This document shows, piece by piece, positions 7,442 through 15,194 of a stretch of DNA of 64,000 nt. The notes beneath the pieces are model-generated. The model had not been told where the DNA came from. It saw nothing but the letters and a program-made list of their open reading frames with translations, and did not search any database. The translations under genes and the position numbers were made by a program. The DNA is from JBNKHG01 sp050290225 (GTDB taxonomy: Bacteria > Pseudomonadota > Gammaproteobacteria > Pseudomonadales > Cellvibrionaceae): positions 1-64,000 of the forward strand of contig JBNKHG010000030.1 in the NCBI GenBank assembly GCA_050290225.1, read 5' to 3'. The stretch's first letter is position 1; every line of letters starts with the position of its first letter.

Positions 7442-8293
7442 TCAGGACTTGTCGACAGCGGTTTGCTTCGGCGTATCCGGATAGGAGCACCAGTCACTCC
7501 AACTGCCGGGATAGAGTTTCGCGGGGATACCTGCCAGGGTGAGGGACAAAAGATTGGCGCAGGCGGTTACACCGGAACCGCAGTAGACCGCGAGAGTTTG
7601 ACCCTGTTGTGTTTGCCAGCGTGTCCGGTGGGCTGAAAGAGGGATGGCAAAGCCCTGTTCGTCGGTGGCTTCCTGCCAGGGAAAATTCAATGCGCCGGGA
7701 ATGTGACCGGCAATGGGGTCGATTGGCTCCTCGAGGCCTTGATAGCGCTTGGCTTCACGGGAGTCTATCAGGGTCAATTGCGGGGTGGCACTATTCCGGT
7801 CATTGCGAATAGCGTCCATCGACAGAATCCAGTCTTCGCGCACGTGGGGAACAAATCGGCCGGTTTTGGCTGGGGGGGTACGCTTGTCGATAGCCTGGCC
7901 TGCATCGACCCAGGCCTGGTAACCACCGTCCAGCACAGCGACATTGTCGTGGCCAAGGTAGCGCAGCAGCCACCAGGCGCGGGCGGCAAAGCCGAAGCGG
8001 GAGTCGTCGTAGATTACCACAGGGGTGAGGGCATTGACGCCGGCAGTACTCAATTTGTCGGCCAGCCGGTCAGGATCCGGCAGGGGATGGCGACCACCGT
8101 GCTGAAGGCGGGGACCGGAAAGATCACGGTCCAGATGAAAGTAGTAGGCACCCGGAATATGGCCCTGTTGATATTGCCGCTCACCCAGTTCGGTGTCTGC
8201 CAGTGAGAATCGGCAATCAATAATGACCGTCTGGTTTTTCGGTTTCTTCAGCAAGTCCTTAAGCGCTGAAACACTGATAATGGGACTTTTCAT
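7442..8293 (-). CDS. sseA: 3-mercaptopyruvate sulfurtransferase
   Basis: This two-domain rhodanese has 283 residues from ATG 8293; a GTG at 8323 could extend it by ten. The N-terminal inactive domain contains IIDCRFSLAD and GHIPGAYYFHLD; the C-terminal domain has LIDSREAKRYQG and the active-site loop VYCGSGVTAC. The CGSGVTA form is typical of mercaptopyruvate sulfurtransferases, whereas thiosulfate-using members have a charged residue after Cys. It moves sulfur from 3-mercaptopyruvate to acceptors such as cyanide or thioredoxin. The downstream CULT gene starts five bases after its stop, so the two are likely co-transcribed. Confidence 0.93.
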   Translation of the reverse strand: MKSPIISVSALKDLLKKPKNQTVIIDCRFSLADTELGERQYQQGHIPGAYYFHLDRDLSGPRLQHGGRHPLPDPDRLADKLSTAGVNALTPVVIYDDSRFGFAARAWWLLRYLGHDNVAVLDGGYQAWVDAGQAIDKRTPPAKTGRFVPHVREDWILSMDAIRNDRNSATPQLTLIDSREAKRYQGLEEPIDPIAGHIPGALNFPWQEATDEQGFAIPLSAHRTRWQTQQGQTLAVYCGSGVTACANLLSLTLAGIPAKLYPGSWSDWCSYPDTPKQTAVDKS

Positions 8294-8503
8294 AGCGTTG
8301 GACTTTGACCAGTCTATAAACACCCTGTTCGGTATCCGGCGTCGCGCCTCTTCATTGCATCCAGCACCACGTCATTGTATCCGGCATTACGCCTATAAGA
8401 TGTTTTTGGTGCCATTCTGACCATAATAACGGCAGTTTGTCTTGTTCGCATCCGCTGTTTCTATCTATGTCGGCATATTTTCTCCGCCTTTAGGGACAAT
8501 ATA

Positions 8504-8515
8504 GTCAAAATTGAC
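8504..8515. promoter_or_regulatory. Inverted repeat GTCAA-AA-TTGAC, possible regulator site
   Basis: GTCAA at 8504-8508 and TTGAC at 8511-8515 form a 5-bp dyad with a two-base spacer, inside an AT-rich stretch flanked by two ACAATAT copies. It lies about 290 bases from the transporter start codon. The cognate regulator is unknown. Confidence 0.3.
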
Positions 8516-8659
8516 AATATTTAGCGCAGAGCCGGATTCCCCCCGATGGTCTTTGAAGATCCGTACCCAGCCACTGATCCGCCTGGGAGTATGTTAAATC
8601 GAGAAAGTACCACCAAGGGAGTAGCGTCTGAAATCCTTGGAGGGAGAGGGTTTGCTGCC

Positions 8660-8673
8660 CTGATGTAGATCAA
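8660..8673 (+). promoter_or_regulatory. FNR/Anr-like box upstream of nitrate transporter
   Basis: CTGAT-GTAG-ATCAA differs at one position from the FNR/Anr consensus TTGAT-N4-ATCAA. A TATTCT-like -10 at 8696-8701 would place transcription near 8708, giving the box a centre near -41.5, the class II activation position. This suggests oxygen-responsive control of the transporter operon. Confidence 0.55.
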
Positions 8674-8803
8674 GTGTGCCTGTAGGGGCGAGGGATATTC
8701 TGCTTGTCGATAAGGGCCATCAGTCCAAGGGGTCACACGGGTTGAATGGCCTGGTTTACTTCCACGCATCCGTGCGGGGCCGTCAATCGGGAGACGCTAT
8801 CTT

Positions 8804-10276
8804 ATGTCAGATGCCAAAATGAATTTGCTGGACTTTGGGAACCCAAAGATCAAAACGCTCCATATCACCTGGTTCGCGTTTTTCCTGACCTTTGTGGTGT
8901 GGTTCAGCCATGCGCCGCTTATGGTTTTTATCAAGGAGGCTTTTGAGCTTTCCACAGCCCAGGTCAAGGCTTTGTTGATCTTGAATGTTGCTCTGACCAT
9001 ACCGGCGCGTATTTTGATCGGCATACTGGTGGATAAATTCGGGCCCCGCCATGTGTATAGCGGGCTCTTGATCTCCTCATCTTTTGTCTGCTTTGCGTTC
9101 GCCATGGCGAACAGCTATGAGCAACTCGCCCTGTTCCGCTTCCTGCTGGGCTTTGTTGGTGCCGGCTTCGTGATTGGCATTCGGATGGTGGGGGAATGGT
9201 TCCCGGCCAGGCAAGTGGGGGTGGCCGAAGGTATCTACGGCGGGTGGGGGAACTTTGGTTCTGCTGCCGGGGCCATGACCCTGCCGACTCTGGCGCTGGT
9301 ATTTGGTGGTGATGACGGCTGGCGCTATGCCCTGGGTACCACCGGTATCCTGACCGCCGTCTACGGTGTGATTTACTACATCAACGCCCGCAATACCCCT
9401 AAGGGATCAACCTACTTCAAGCCCAAACGTTCTGGCGGTCTGGAAGTAACCAGCTGGGGCGATTTCTACTTCTACCTGTTAATGAACATCCCCATGTACC
9501 TGGCGTTGGCCGTGTTGGCCTGGAAGCTCTCCCCGGCCGGGGTAAAACTGTTGAGCCAGAATGCGGTGAATCTTATCTATGTCGGGCTGGTAGTGTTGTT
9601 CGCTTTCCAAACCAGCCAGATCTGGAAGGTTAACAGGGAAAATCTTACCCACGGTGTACCAGACATCCAGAAGTACCACTTTAAGCAGGTCGCCATTCTG
9701 AACTGGTCTTACTTCGTGACCTTCGGTTCCGAGCTTGCCGTGGTGTCCATGCTGCCCCTGTTCTTCCTCGAGACCTTTGATAGCCTGGATCCGGTCAGGG
9801 CGGGTCTGCTGGCCTCCGGCTTTGCCTTTATGAATCTGGTGGCACGTCCGACAGGAGGCTGGTTCAGCGACCATCTCGGTCGTCGTAGGGCATTAATGGT
9901 ATTGATCGCCGGCCTGGCTTTCGGTTACCTCACTCTGGCGCAGATCGACAGCTCCTGGTGGATTCCAGCAGCCGTGTTTGCCACCATGGCCTGCTCTTTC
10001 TTTGTCCAGGCCGGTGAGGGCGCTGTGTTCGCGGTTGTGCCCCTGGTGCAGCGTCGCATGACCGGGCAGATTGCCGGTATGGCAGGGGCCTATGGCAATG
10101 TCGGGGCAGTGACCTATCTCACCATTCTGTCATTCGTTGATTACAGTACGTTCTTTATGGTGATAGGTGCTTCCGCTGCCCTGATATTCCTTGTGGTGCT
10201 GTTCCTGGATGAGCCCAAAGGCCAGATGGCGGAAATTCTGCCCGATGGTACCGTCGAACTGATCGACGTCACTTAA
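8804..10276 (+). CDS. NarK/NasA-type nitrate/nitrite MFS transporter
   Basis: This 490-residue inner-membrane major facilitator has about 12 membrane segments. The NNP-family nitrate signatures are visible: GIYGGWGNFGSAAGAM in the fifth helix region and GMAGAYGNVGAVTYL near the C-terminus, with an arginine in FVIGIRMVGEWF likely contacting nitrate. ATG 8804 has GGGAG eight bases upstream. The downstream kinase/phosphatase fusion is the same neighbour that follows nasA in Pseudomonas nitrate-assimilation operons, which favours assimilatory uptake. However, nirBD and nasC are absent and an FNR-like box lies upstream, which would fit a respiratory NarK. I therefore leave the symbol open. Confidence 0.9.
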   Translation: MSDAKMNLLDFGNPKIKTLHITWFAFFLTFVVWFSHAPLMVFIKEAFELSTAQVKALLILNVALTIPARILIGILVDKFGPRHVYSGLLISSSFVCFAFAMANSYEQLALFRFLLGFVGAGFVIGIRMVGEWFPARQVGVAEGIYGGWGNFGSAAGAMTLPTLALVFGGDDGWRYALGTTGILTAVYGVIYYINARNTPKGSTYFKPKRSGGLEVTSWGDFYFYLLMNIPMYLALAVLAWKLSPAGVKLLSQNAVNLIYVGLVVLFAFQTSQIWKVNRENLTHGVPDIQKYHFKQVAILNWSYFVTFGSELAVVSMLPLFFLETFDSLDPVRAGLLASGFAFMNLVARPTGGWFSDHLGRRRALMVLIAGLAFGYLTLAQIDSSWWIPAAVFATMACSFFVQAGEGAVFAVVPLVQRRMTGQIAGMAGAYGNVGAVTYLTILSFVDYSTFFMVIGASAALIFLVVLFLDEPKGQMAEILPDGTVELIDVT

Positions 10277-10315
10277 CTATGACCAGGCCTGCGAGCGCTG
10301 CTTTTACGCCATGCA

Positions 10316-10340
10316 GCCGGGAGCCTTTTGGGCTCCCGGC
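10316..10340 (+). terminator. GC-rich hairpin between transporter and kinase genes
   Basis: GCCGGGAGCC (10316-10325) pairs perfectly with 10331-10340 around a five-base loop. No T-run follows, so it is not a standard terminator. It may act as a partial terminator, or as an mRNA-stabilising or processing element that uncouples transporter and kinase levels. Confidence 0.5.
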
Positions 10341-10360
10341 GTTTACAAAGACCACACACG

Positions 10361-12112
10361 ATGATGGCAGAGATCATGGACCAGGCGCGGGCCTTTAAGG
10401 CGGAGGTTGCTTCCTACTCGGAAGCGGGTATCAAACCCGTGAACGAGGATTGTGTTGGCTATGCTGTTCCGGAGAACCATCTTCTCACCACCAAAGGGGC
10501 GGTAGCGGTTGTAGCCGATGGAGTCAGTAGCGCCGAGGCCGGTAAAGAGGCCGCACAGCGTTGCGTCCAGGCGATCGTAAAGGAATATTTCGAGACGCCG
10601 GAAACCTGGAGCGTAAAGCACGCCATACAAAAAATCCTGACGTCGCTCAACCTCAAACTCTACAATCTCGGTCACGAGCTGCGGGACGAGAGCAAGGGTT
10701 ACATCAGTACCCTTAGCCTGATCGTGGTCAAGTCCCATATCGCTTATATTTTTCATATCGGGGACAGCCGTGTTTATCGCCTGTCAAAGGAAACCGGCGA
10801 ATTCGTCCAGTTGACGCGGGATCACTGCGCCACCATTTCTGAACGGAAAAATTATCTTGTGCGCGCCATGGGTATGGACAACAGCCTCAATGTGGACGTG
10901 TCCACCCTGGCTGTTTCCCCCGGGGATCTGTTTTTTCTCAGCAGTGATGGGGTCCACGATTTTCTCAGTGACCAGAAGCTGAAAATGTTGTTACAGGTGC
11001 ACCATGAGGACGTGAAGCTGGCCTGTCGGGATATCGCCAGGCATGCTCTTAATGAAGGCAGTGACGACAACATCAGCTGTTGTTTGATGCGCGTCGACCA
11101 GCTCGGCGTGGAAAATATGGAGGACCTCAATGAGCGATTGACACGCCTGCCATTTCCGCCGGAAATGTTCCCCGGCGTAAAAATCGACGGCTATCGGGTC
11201 GAGGAGGAACTGTACGCTAGCGAGCGAAGCCAGTTGTACCTGGTGGTTGACGAAGAAACCGGTGAGCGGCTGGTGATGAAAACCCCATCTACCAACTACA
11301 GCGATGACCCCGCCTATATCGAGCGCTTTATCATGGAGGAGTGGATAGGGCGGCGCATCAATCACCCCAATGTGGTCAAAGTTATCCCACCTAAAACCAA
11401 TCGACAGTTTCTCTACTATCTGATGGAAGTGGTGGAGGGTATGACGCTGCAAGTATGGTTGCAACAGCATCCCCAGGCGCGCCCCAGTGTGTTGATTGAT
11501 TTGGTGGGCAAGATCTGCGAAGGCCTGGAGGCCATACATGCGCAGGAGACGGTGCACCAGGACCTCAAACCCAGCAATGTGATGATCCTGCCCGACAATA
11601 ATATCAAGATTGTGGATTTCGGTTCGGTCTATACCCCCTCCATTCATGAACTCTTTTGCCCGGTGGACAGGGAGTTGGTGCTGGGCACCCTCAACTATTC
11701 AGATCCACTTTACCGCTTTGGGATCAATACCGGGCGCAAGGGTGATGTCTACTCCCTGGGCGTAATGATCTACGAAATGTTCACAGGGTTCCTGCCCTAC
11801 GGCACGCGTCCCGAACGTTGCCGCTCGCTGCGGGATTTTGAGCAGCTGCGTTATACTCCAAGCTATCACCACCGGGATATTATCCCGCTGTGGTTCGATA
11901 GGGCTCTGCAAAAGGCGGTAAGCATTGAACCGGATGAACGCTACCCCTGTGCCAGGGCTTTGATTGACGACCTGAAAACCCCCAACCCTGATTTTTTACG
12001 TGAAGTCAACCGAACACCCCGCGAGAAGAATACACTTCTGTTCTGGAAGCTGTTGTCTGTCTTCTGGTTGGCGTTATTGCTGGTGATCGTTCTGCTGGTG
12101 GCCTCCGGCTAA
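10361..12112 (+). CDS. PP2C phosphatase-Ser/Thr protein kinase fusion, membrane-anchored
   Basis: From ATG 10361 the protein has 583 residues; the frame opens at TTG 10328 inside a hairpin, which is unlikely. Residues about 15-250 are a PP2C phosphatase: metal-binding NED (Asp30), ADGVSSAEAG, GDSRVYRL, SSDGVHDFLSD and DDNISC. Residues about 275-540 are a Hanks-type kinase with the Lys in LVMKTP, catalytic VHQDLKPSN near 400 (HQD in place of HRD) and VDFG near 418. A single hydrophobic helix at 560-582 ends the protein, so both catalytic domains face the cytoplasm. Homologues sit between the nitrate transporter and nirB in Pseudomonas. A role in controlling nitrate uptake is inferred from context only. 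Confidence 0.9.
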   Translation: MMAEIMDQARAFKAEVASYSEAGIKPVNEDCVGYAVPENHLLTTKGAVAVVADGVSSAEAGKEAAQRCVQAIVKEYFETPETWSVKHAIQKILTSLNLKLYNLGHELRDESKGYISTLSLIVVKSHIAYIFHIGDSRVYRLSKETGEFVQLTRDHCATISERKNYLVRAMGMDNSLNVDVSTLAVSPGDLFFLSSDGVHDFLSDQKLKMLLQVHHEDVKLACRDIARHALNEGSDDNISCCLMRVDQLGVENMEDLNERLTRLPFPPEMFPGVKIDGYRVEEELYASERSQLYLVVDEETGERLVMKTPSTNYSDDPAYIERFIMEEWIGRRINHPNVVKVIPPKTNRQFLYYLMEVVEGMTLQVWLQQHPQARPSVLIDLVGKICEGLEAIHAQETVHQDLKPSNVMILPDNNIKIVDFGSVYTPSIHELFCPVDRELVLGTLNYSDPLYRFGINTGRKGDVYSLGVMIYEMFTGFLPYGTRPERCRSLRDFEQLRYTPSYHHRDIIPLWFDRALQKAVSIEPDERYPCARALIDDLKTPNPDFLREVNRTPREKNTLLFWKLLSVFWLALLLVIVLLVASG

Positions 12113-12254
12113 ACACCCTGCCGTCCGGAAAATAACATCGTTGAACAATACTTGTCCCGTAGCTGCAACTGGAGTTGACATCGTAGCGCCAGGCTGCAAA
12201 CTAGAGCGCTATCGCCATAACAATAATCAGCACTATCGCCAGCGAGGGGAATCT

Positions 12255-13343
12255 ATGCTCAGTGCCGAAGCGGCTAACCACAATCGTCATATTGCCACCT
12301 GGCTGCTTTTCTGTGCCGCAGTGATCTTCTGTATGATCCTGTTAGGGGGCGTTACCCGCCTGACGCATTCGGGCCTGTCGATGGTGGAGTGGAAACCCCT
12401 GATAGGGGTGGTCCCCCCCCTGAGTGAAGCCAGCTGGCAACAAACTTTTGCAAAGTACCAGCAATTTCCCGAATACCTGGAGGTCAATCGGGGAATGGAC
12501 CTGGAATCCTTTAAGTCCATCTTTTTATTTGAGTACGCCCACCGTCTGCTGGGGCGTCTGATTGGAGTGATTTTCCTGCTGCCGTTTTTGTATTTCTGGA
12601 TTAGTGGCAAGATCAGTCGCCGCCTGACGCCCAAACTGGTATTGATGTTTGTTCTGGGTGGTCTGCAGGGTGGATTGGGTTGGTATATGGTGAAAAGTGG
12701 CCTGGTGGATATCCCCCGGGTGAGCCAGTACCGACTGGCTGCCCACTTGGGGGCGGCGGTGATTATTTACGGTTATATTCTCTGGGTGGCCTTTGGTCTT
12801 TTGTTTGACTCTGCTTCCGGCGGTAACCGTACGCACATGGCGAGCCCTTTACGTAGCTTTGCCTATACCATCACCGGGCTGCTGTTTGTGATGATCCTGT
12901 TGGGTGGATTGGTGGCCGGAACGCGGGCCGGTTTTGCCTATCCGACTTTTCCCTTGATGGGGGAGAGCTTTATCCCTGGGGGACTCTATGCCACCGACCC
13001 GCCCTGGTTGGCGATATTTGAGGATATCACCACGGTTCAGTTTAACCACCGCATGCTGGCTTACGGATTAATAGTGTTAATCATCGGTTTTGCGGTCTGG
13101 GGACTAAAACGAGAGTCGGCGAACAAACCGCTGCGCGTGGGTTTGTACCTGCTACTCGGGGCGTTGTTGCTGCAAGTCAGTCTTGGCATCAGTACCCTGT
13201 TATTACATGTGCCCGTACCCTTGGCTGCTGCTCATCAGGGTGGGGCCATACTGCTGTTCAGTTGTTCGCTGTATGTCAGCTACTGCCTGCGTAATCGGTC
13301 GTCGTCAACTGAAGCCTTGTCAGCGAGTATTTCCAGCGCCTGA
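12255..13343 (+). CDS. ctaA: Heme A synthase, CtaA/Cox15 family
   Basis: This 362-residue, eight-helix membrane protein converts heme O to heme A for aa3-type cytochrome oxidase. Conserved heme-ligand histidines appear in EYAHRLLGR, RLAAHLGAAV, FNHRMLAYG and AAAHQGGAIL. The GLSMVEWKPLIGVVPP segment and the long first periplasmic loop are typical of the Cox15-like class. ATG 12255 follows GAGGGGAATCT, a good ribosome site; the frame extends to 12141, but the extra 38 residues lack family features. It is separated by 142 bases from the kinase gene. No cox structural genes or ctaB are nearby, so its partners must lie elsewhere. Confidence 0.92.
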   Translation: MLSAEAANHNRHIATWLLFCAAVIFCMILLGGVTRLTHSGLSMVEWKPLIGVVPPLSEASWQQTFAKYQQFPEYLEVNRGMDLESFKSIFLFEYAHRLLGRLIGVIFLLPFLYFWISGKISRRLTPKLVLMFVLGGLQGGLGWYMVKSGLVDIPRVSQYRLAAHLGAAVIIYGYILWVAFGLLFDSASGGNRTHMASPLRSFAYTITGLLFVMILLGGLVAGTRAGFAYPTFPLMGESFIPGGLYATDPPWLAIFEDITTVQFNHRMLAYGLIVLIIGFAVWGLKRESANKPLRVGLYLLLGALLLQVSLGISTLLLHVPVPLAAAHQGGAILLFSCSLYVSYCLRNRSSSTEALSASISSA

Positions 13344-13355
13344 CATTTTGTAAGG

Positions 13356-14234
13356 TTAAGCGTCAGTGCACAGGTCGAGCCAATACTCGATGCCGGCGCT
13401 GCGGTATTTGTGATTGTGCAAAATCAGGTAAAAGTACCGGTGCCAATCTCGGTGAGGAACCTGCAGCGGCACCAGGGTGCCGCGTTGGAAAGCTTCTTCC
13501 AGGGCAATACGCGACAGGCAGGAAATACCCAAATCCTCTTCCACAGCCCGTTTGATTGCTTCCGAATGTTCCAATTCGAGCAGTACATTTAGTTCCGGCA
13601 GCAGGCCGTGCATGGCACGCTCAAACGCCTGGCGTGTGCCGGAACCGGATTCTCGCAAAATCCAGGTGGCGGATACCAGTTCTTCATCTGACAGTTGCCC
13701 GCGATTGGCAAAGGGGTGGTTCGGTGAGCAGAACACCACCAGTTCGTCTTCCTGCCAGGGACGGACTTCCAGGTCCGGGTGTTGCAACTCCCCCTCGATC
13801 AGGCCGATATCGAGGGCAAAGTTTGCCACCTGCTCAACGATCTGAGCGGTATTACCCACTTTCAGTGTCACACGGCTGTTGGGCGTGGTTTCCATATATT
13901 TTGCCATCAGGTTAACCACCAGATAATCGGCAATGGTCATGGTGGCACCCAGTTTCAACAGGCCGGCTTCCTTGTGCTGCCTGAGATCATTTTCCAATGC
14001 ACGGGCTTGCTCCAGCAAGGCATGGGCACGGGGGCGCAAAAGCTGGCCCAGTTCGTTGATCTGAAAGCGCTTGCCAACCCGGTCGAACAGTTGAACATCG
14101 AATTGTCTCTCCAGATCGCGCAGGGCGCTACTGGCCGCCGATTGGGACATGGCCAGACTCTCCGCCGCACGGGTAATATTTTCGAAGTGTGCGGCTGCGA
14201 GGAATACTTCCAGCTGACGCAAGGTATATTTCAT
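13356..14234 (-). CDS. LysR-family transcriptional regulator
   Basis: This 292-residue regulator has an N-terminal winged helix-turn-helix (residues 1-60; MSQSAASSALRDLERQFDVQLFDR) and a C-terminal periplasmic-binding-like effector domain from about 90. It resembles the YeiE/CysL-like branch of LysR regulators, judged by the short linker and motifs such as TLKVGNTAQIVEQV. No obvious target is divergent; the gene converges with ctaA, and the orphan lapG-like gene lies upstream in the opposite direction. A 7-bp inverted repeat (14287-14293 / 14311-14317) in the shared upstream region may be its binding site. Effector unknown. Confidence 0.9.
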   Translation of the reverse strand: MKYTLRQLEVFLAAAHFENITRAAESLAMSQSAASSALRDLERQFDVQLFDRVGKRFQINELGQLLRPRAHALLEQARALENDLRQHKEAGLLKLGATMTIADYLVVNLMAKYMETTPNSRVTLKVGNTAQIVEQVANFALDIGLIEGELQHPDLEVRPWQEDELVVFCSPNHPFANRGQLSDEELVSATWILRESGSGTRQAFERAMHGLLPELNVLLELEHSEAIKRAVEEDLGISCLSRIALEEAFQRGTLVPLQVPHRDWHRYFYLILHNHKYRSAGIEYWLDLCTDA

Positions 14235-14286
14235 AAATGAAAGCCTTCAGGGAGTGTTGTTCACTGTATCAGTCGTAGCTGAAATT

Positions 14287-14317
14287 TACACTGATGTAAA
14301 AAATATTCTCCAGTGTA
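14287..14317. promoter_or_regulatory. Spaced inverted repeat between lysR and lapG-like genes
   Basis: TACACTG at 14287-14293 is mirrored by CAGTGTA at 14311-14317 with 17 AT-rich bases between. It lies about 55 bases from the lysR start codon and could be an autoregulatory site. Confidence 0.3.
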
Positions 14318-14456
14318 CAGAGTTTTCCGGTGAATAGGTAATGACACCTGGCGGGAGTTCATGGCATTTCCCGGTTATCTATTATAGGATTTGTCGCTGT
14401 GCATCGGCGGTACGACGAATATCGGGGCCGGTAAAATAAAAGGAAGGTTTACTGTC

Positions 14457-15113
14457 TTGAAGTTTCGTCAAAACATCATTCCCTTTGCCTGCGCATTGAT
14501 CAGCCTGGGAGCCACCGCGCAGTTTTTGGGATTGGGCGAGCGGGTTCTGGCGCGGGTGGAAAGTATCTATGGTGTCAAAGCGCGTGAGCGCGTACAGGAT
14601 TGGCAGAGCCTGATGACAGAGGTCAATACTTTTCAGGGGATGCCCGACAGTCTCAAAATGACCCGGTCCAATGATTTTTTTAACCGCGTGCACTGGGTTA
14701 GCGATATTGACCACTGGGGAAAAGAAGACTACTGGGCTACCCCCATCGAAACGCTGGCTACCAATGGTGGTGATTGCGAAGATTTCTCTATCGGTAAATA
14801 TTTCACGTTGAAAGACATCGGTGTTGATAGCGACAAATTGCGTATCACATACGTTAAGGCACTGGACTACAATCAGGCGCATATGGTGTTGGCCTATTAC
14901 CCTGCACCGGACGCGGAGCCGTTGATTCTCGACAATATCAACAAGACCATACTGCCGGCCTCTCAGCGACCGGATTTGTTGCCCATCTACAGTTTTAATG
15001 GAGAGAGCTTGTGGTTGGCAAAATCGCGGGGGAAAAAGCTTAAAGCTAACAGCATGCAGAGTTTGCCGCAGTGGCGGGAAGTGAATCAGCGCCTGTTGGA
15101 AGAGTTGCAGTAA
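14457..15113 (+). CDS. LapG-like periplasmic transglutaminase-type cysteine protease
   Basis: This belongs to the bacterial transglutaminase-like cysteine protease (BTLCP) family. The likely catalytic triad is Cys in NGGDCEDF, His in QAHMVLAY and Asp in LILDNI. The hydrophobic N-terminus (FRQNIIPFACALISLGATA) is a signal peptide, so the protein should be periplasmic. LapG cleaves the biofilm adhesin LapA and is held inactive by the c-di-GMP receptor LapD. The start is taken as TTG 14457, with GGAAGG upstream, giving 218 residues; a TTG at 14391 falls at a promoter-like -10 and is less likely. Neither lapD nor an adhesin gene is adjacent. Confidence 0.85.
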   Translation: MKFRQNIIPFACALISLGATAQFLGLGERVLARVESIYGVKARERVQDWQSLMTEVNTFQGMPDSLKMTRSNDFFNRVHWVSDIDHWGKEDYWATPIETLATNGGDCEDFSIGKYFTLKDIGVDSDKLRITYVKALDYNQAHMVLAYYPAPDAEPLILDNINKTILPASQRPDLLPIYSFNGESLWLAKSRGKKLKANSMQSLPQWREVNQRLLEELQ

Positions 15114-15140
15114 ATTCCTATTGATGCATTAAAGCGACAA

Positions 15141-15177
15141 CCACAAAAAAAGCCGCGATTTGCGGCTTTTTTTGTGG
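15141..15177. terminator. Bidirectional terminator between lapG-like gene and gltA
   Basis: A perfect 16-bp stem (15141-15156 with 15162-15177) around a five-base loop consists of a GC core flanked by an A-run on one side and a T-run on the other. It therefore serves as an intrinsic terminator for both convergent genes. Confidence 0.93.
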
Positions 15178-15194
15178 CGGATTCGCAGTCGTTA

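Larger units (their letters stand above)
8294..8803. other. 510-bp divergent intergenic region between sseA and the nitrate transporter
   Basis: No gene is supported here. The left part (8330-8400) contains three degenerate copies of a roughly 20-25 base motif (TATCCGGC...GCC / CATCCAGC / TATCCGGC...GCC). An inverted repeat with two-base spacer lies at 8504-8515. An FNR/Anr-like box at 8660-8673 and a partial sigma-54-like element at 8641-8656 sit upstream of the transporter gene. Confidence 0.6.
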
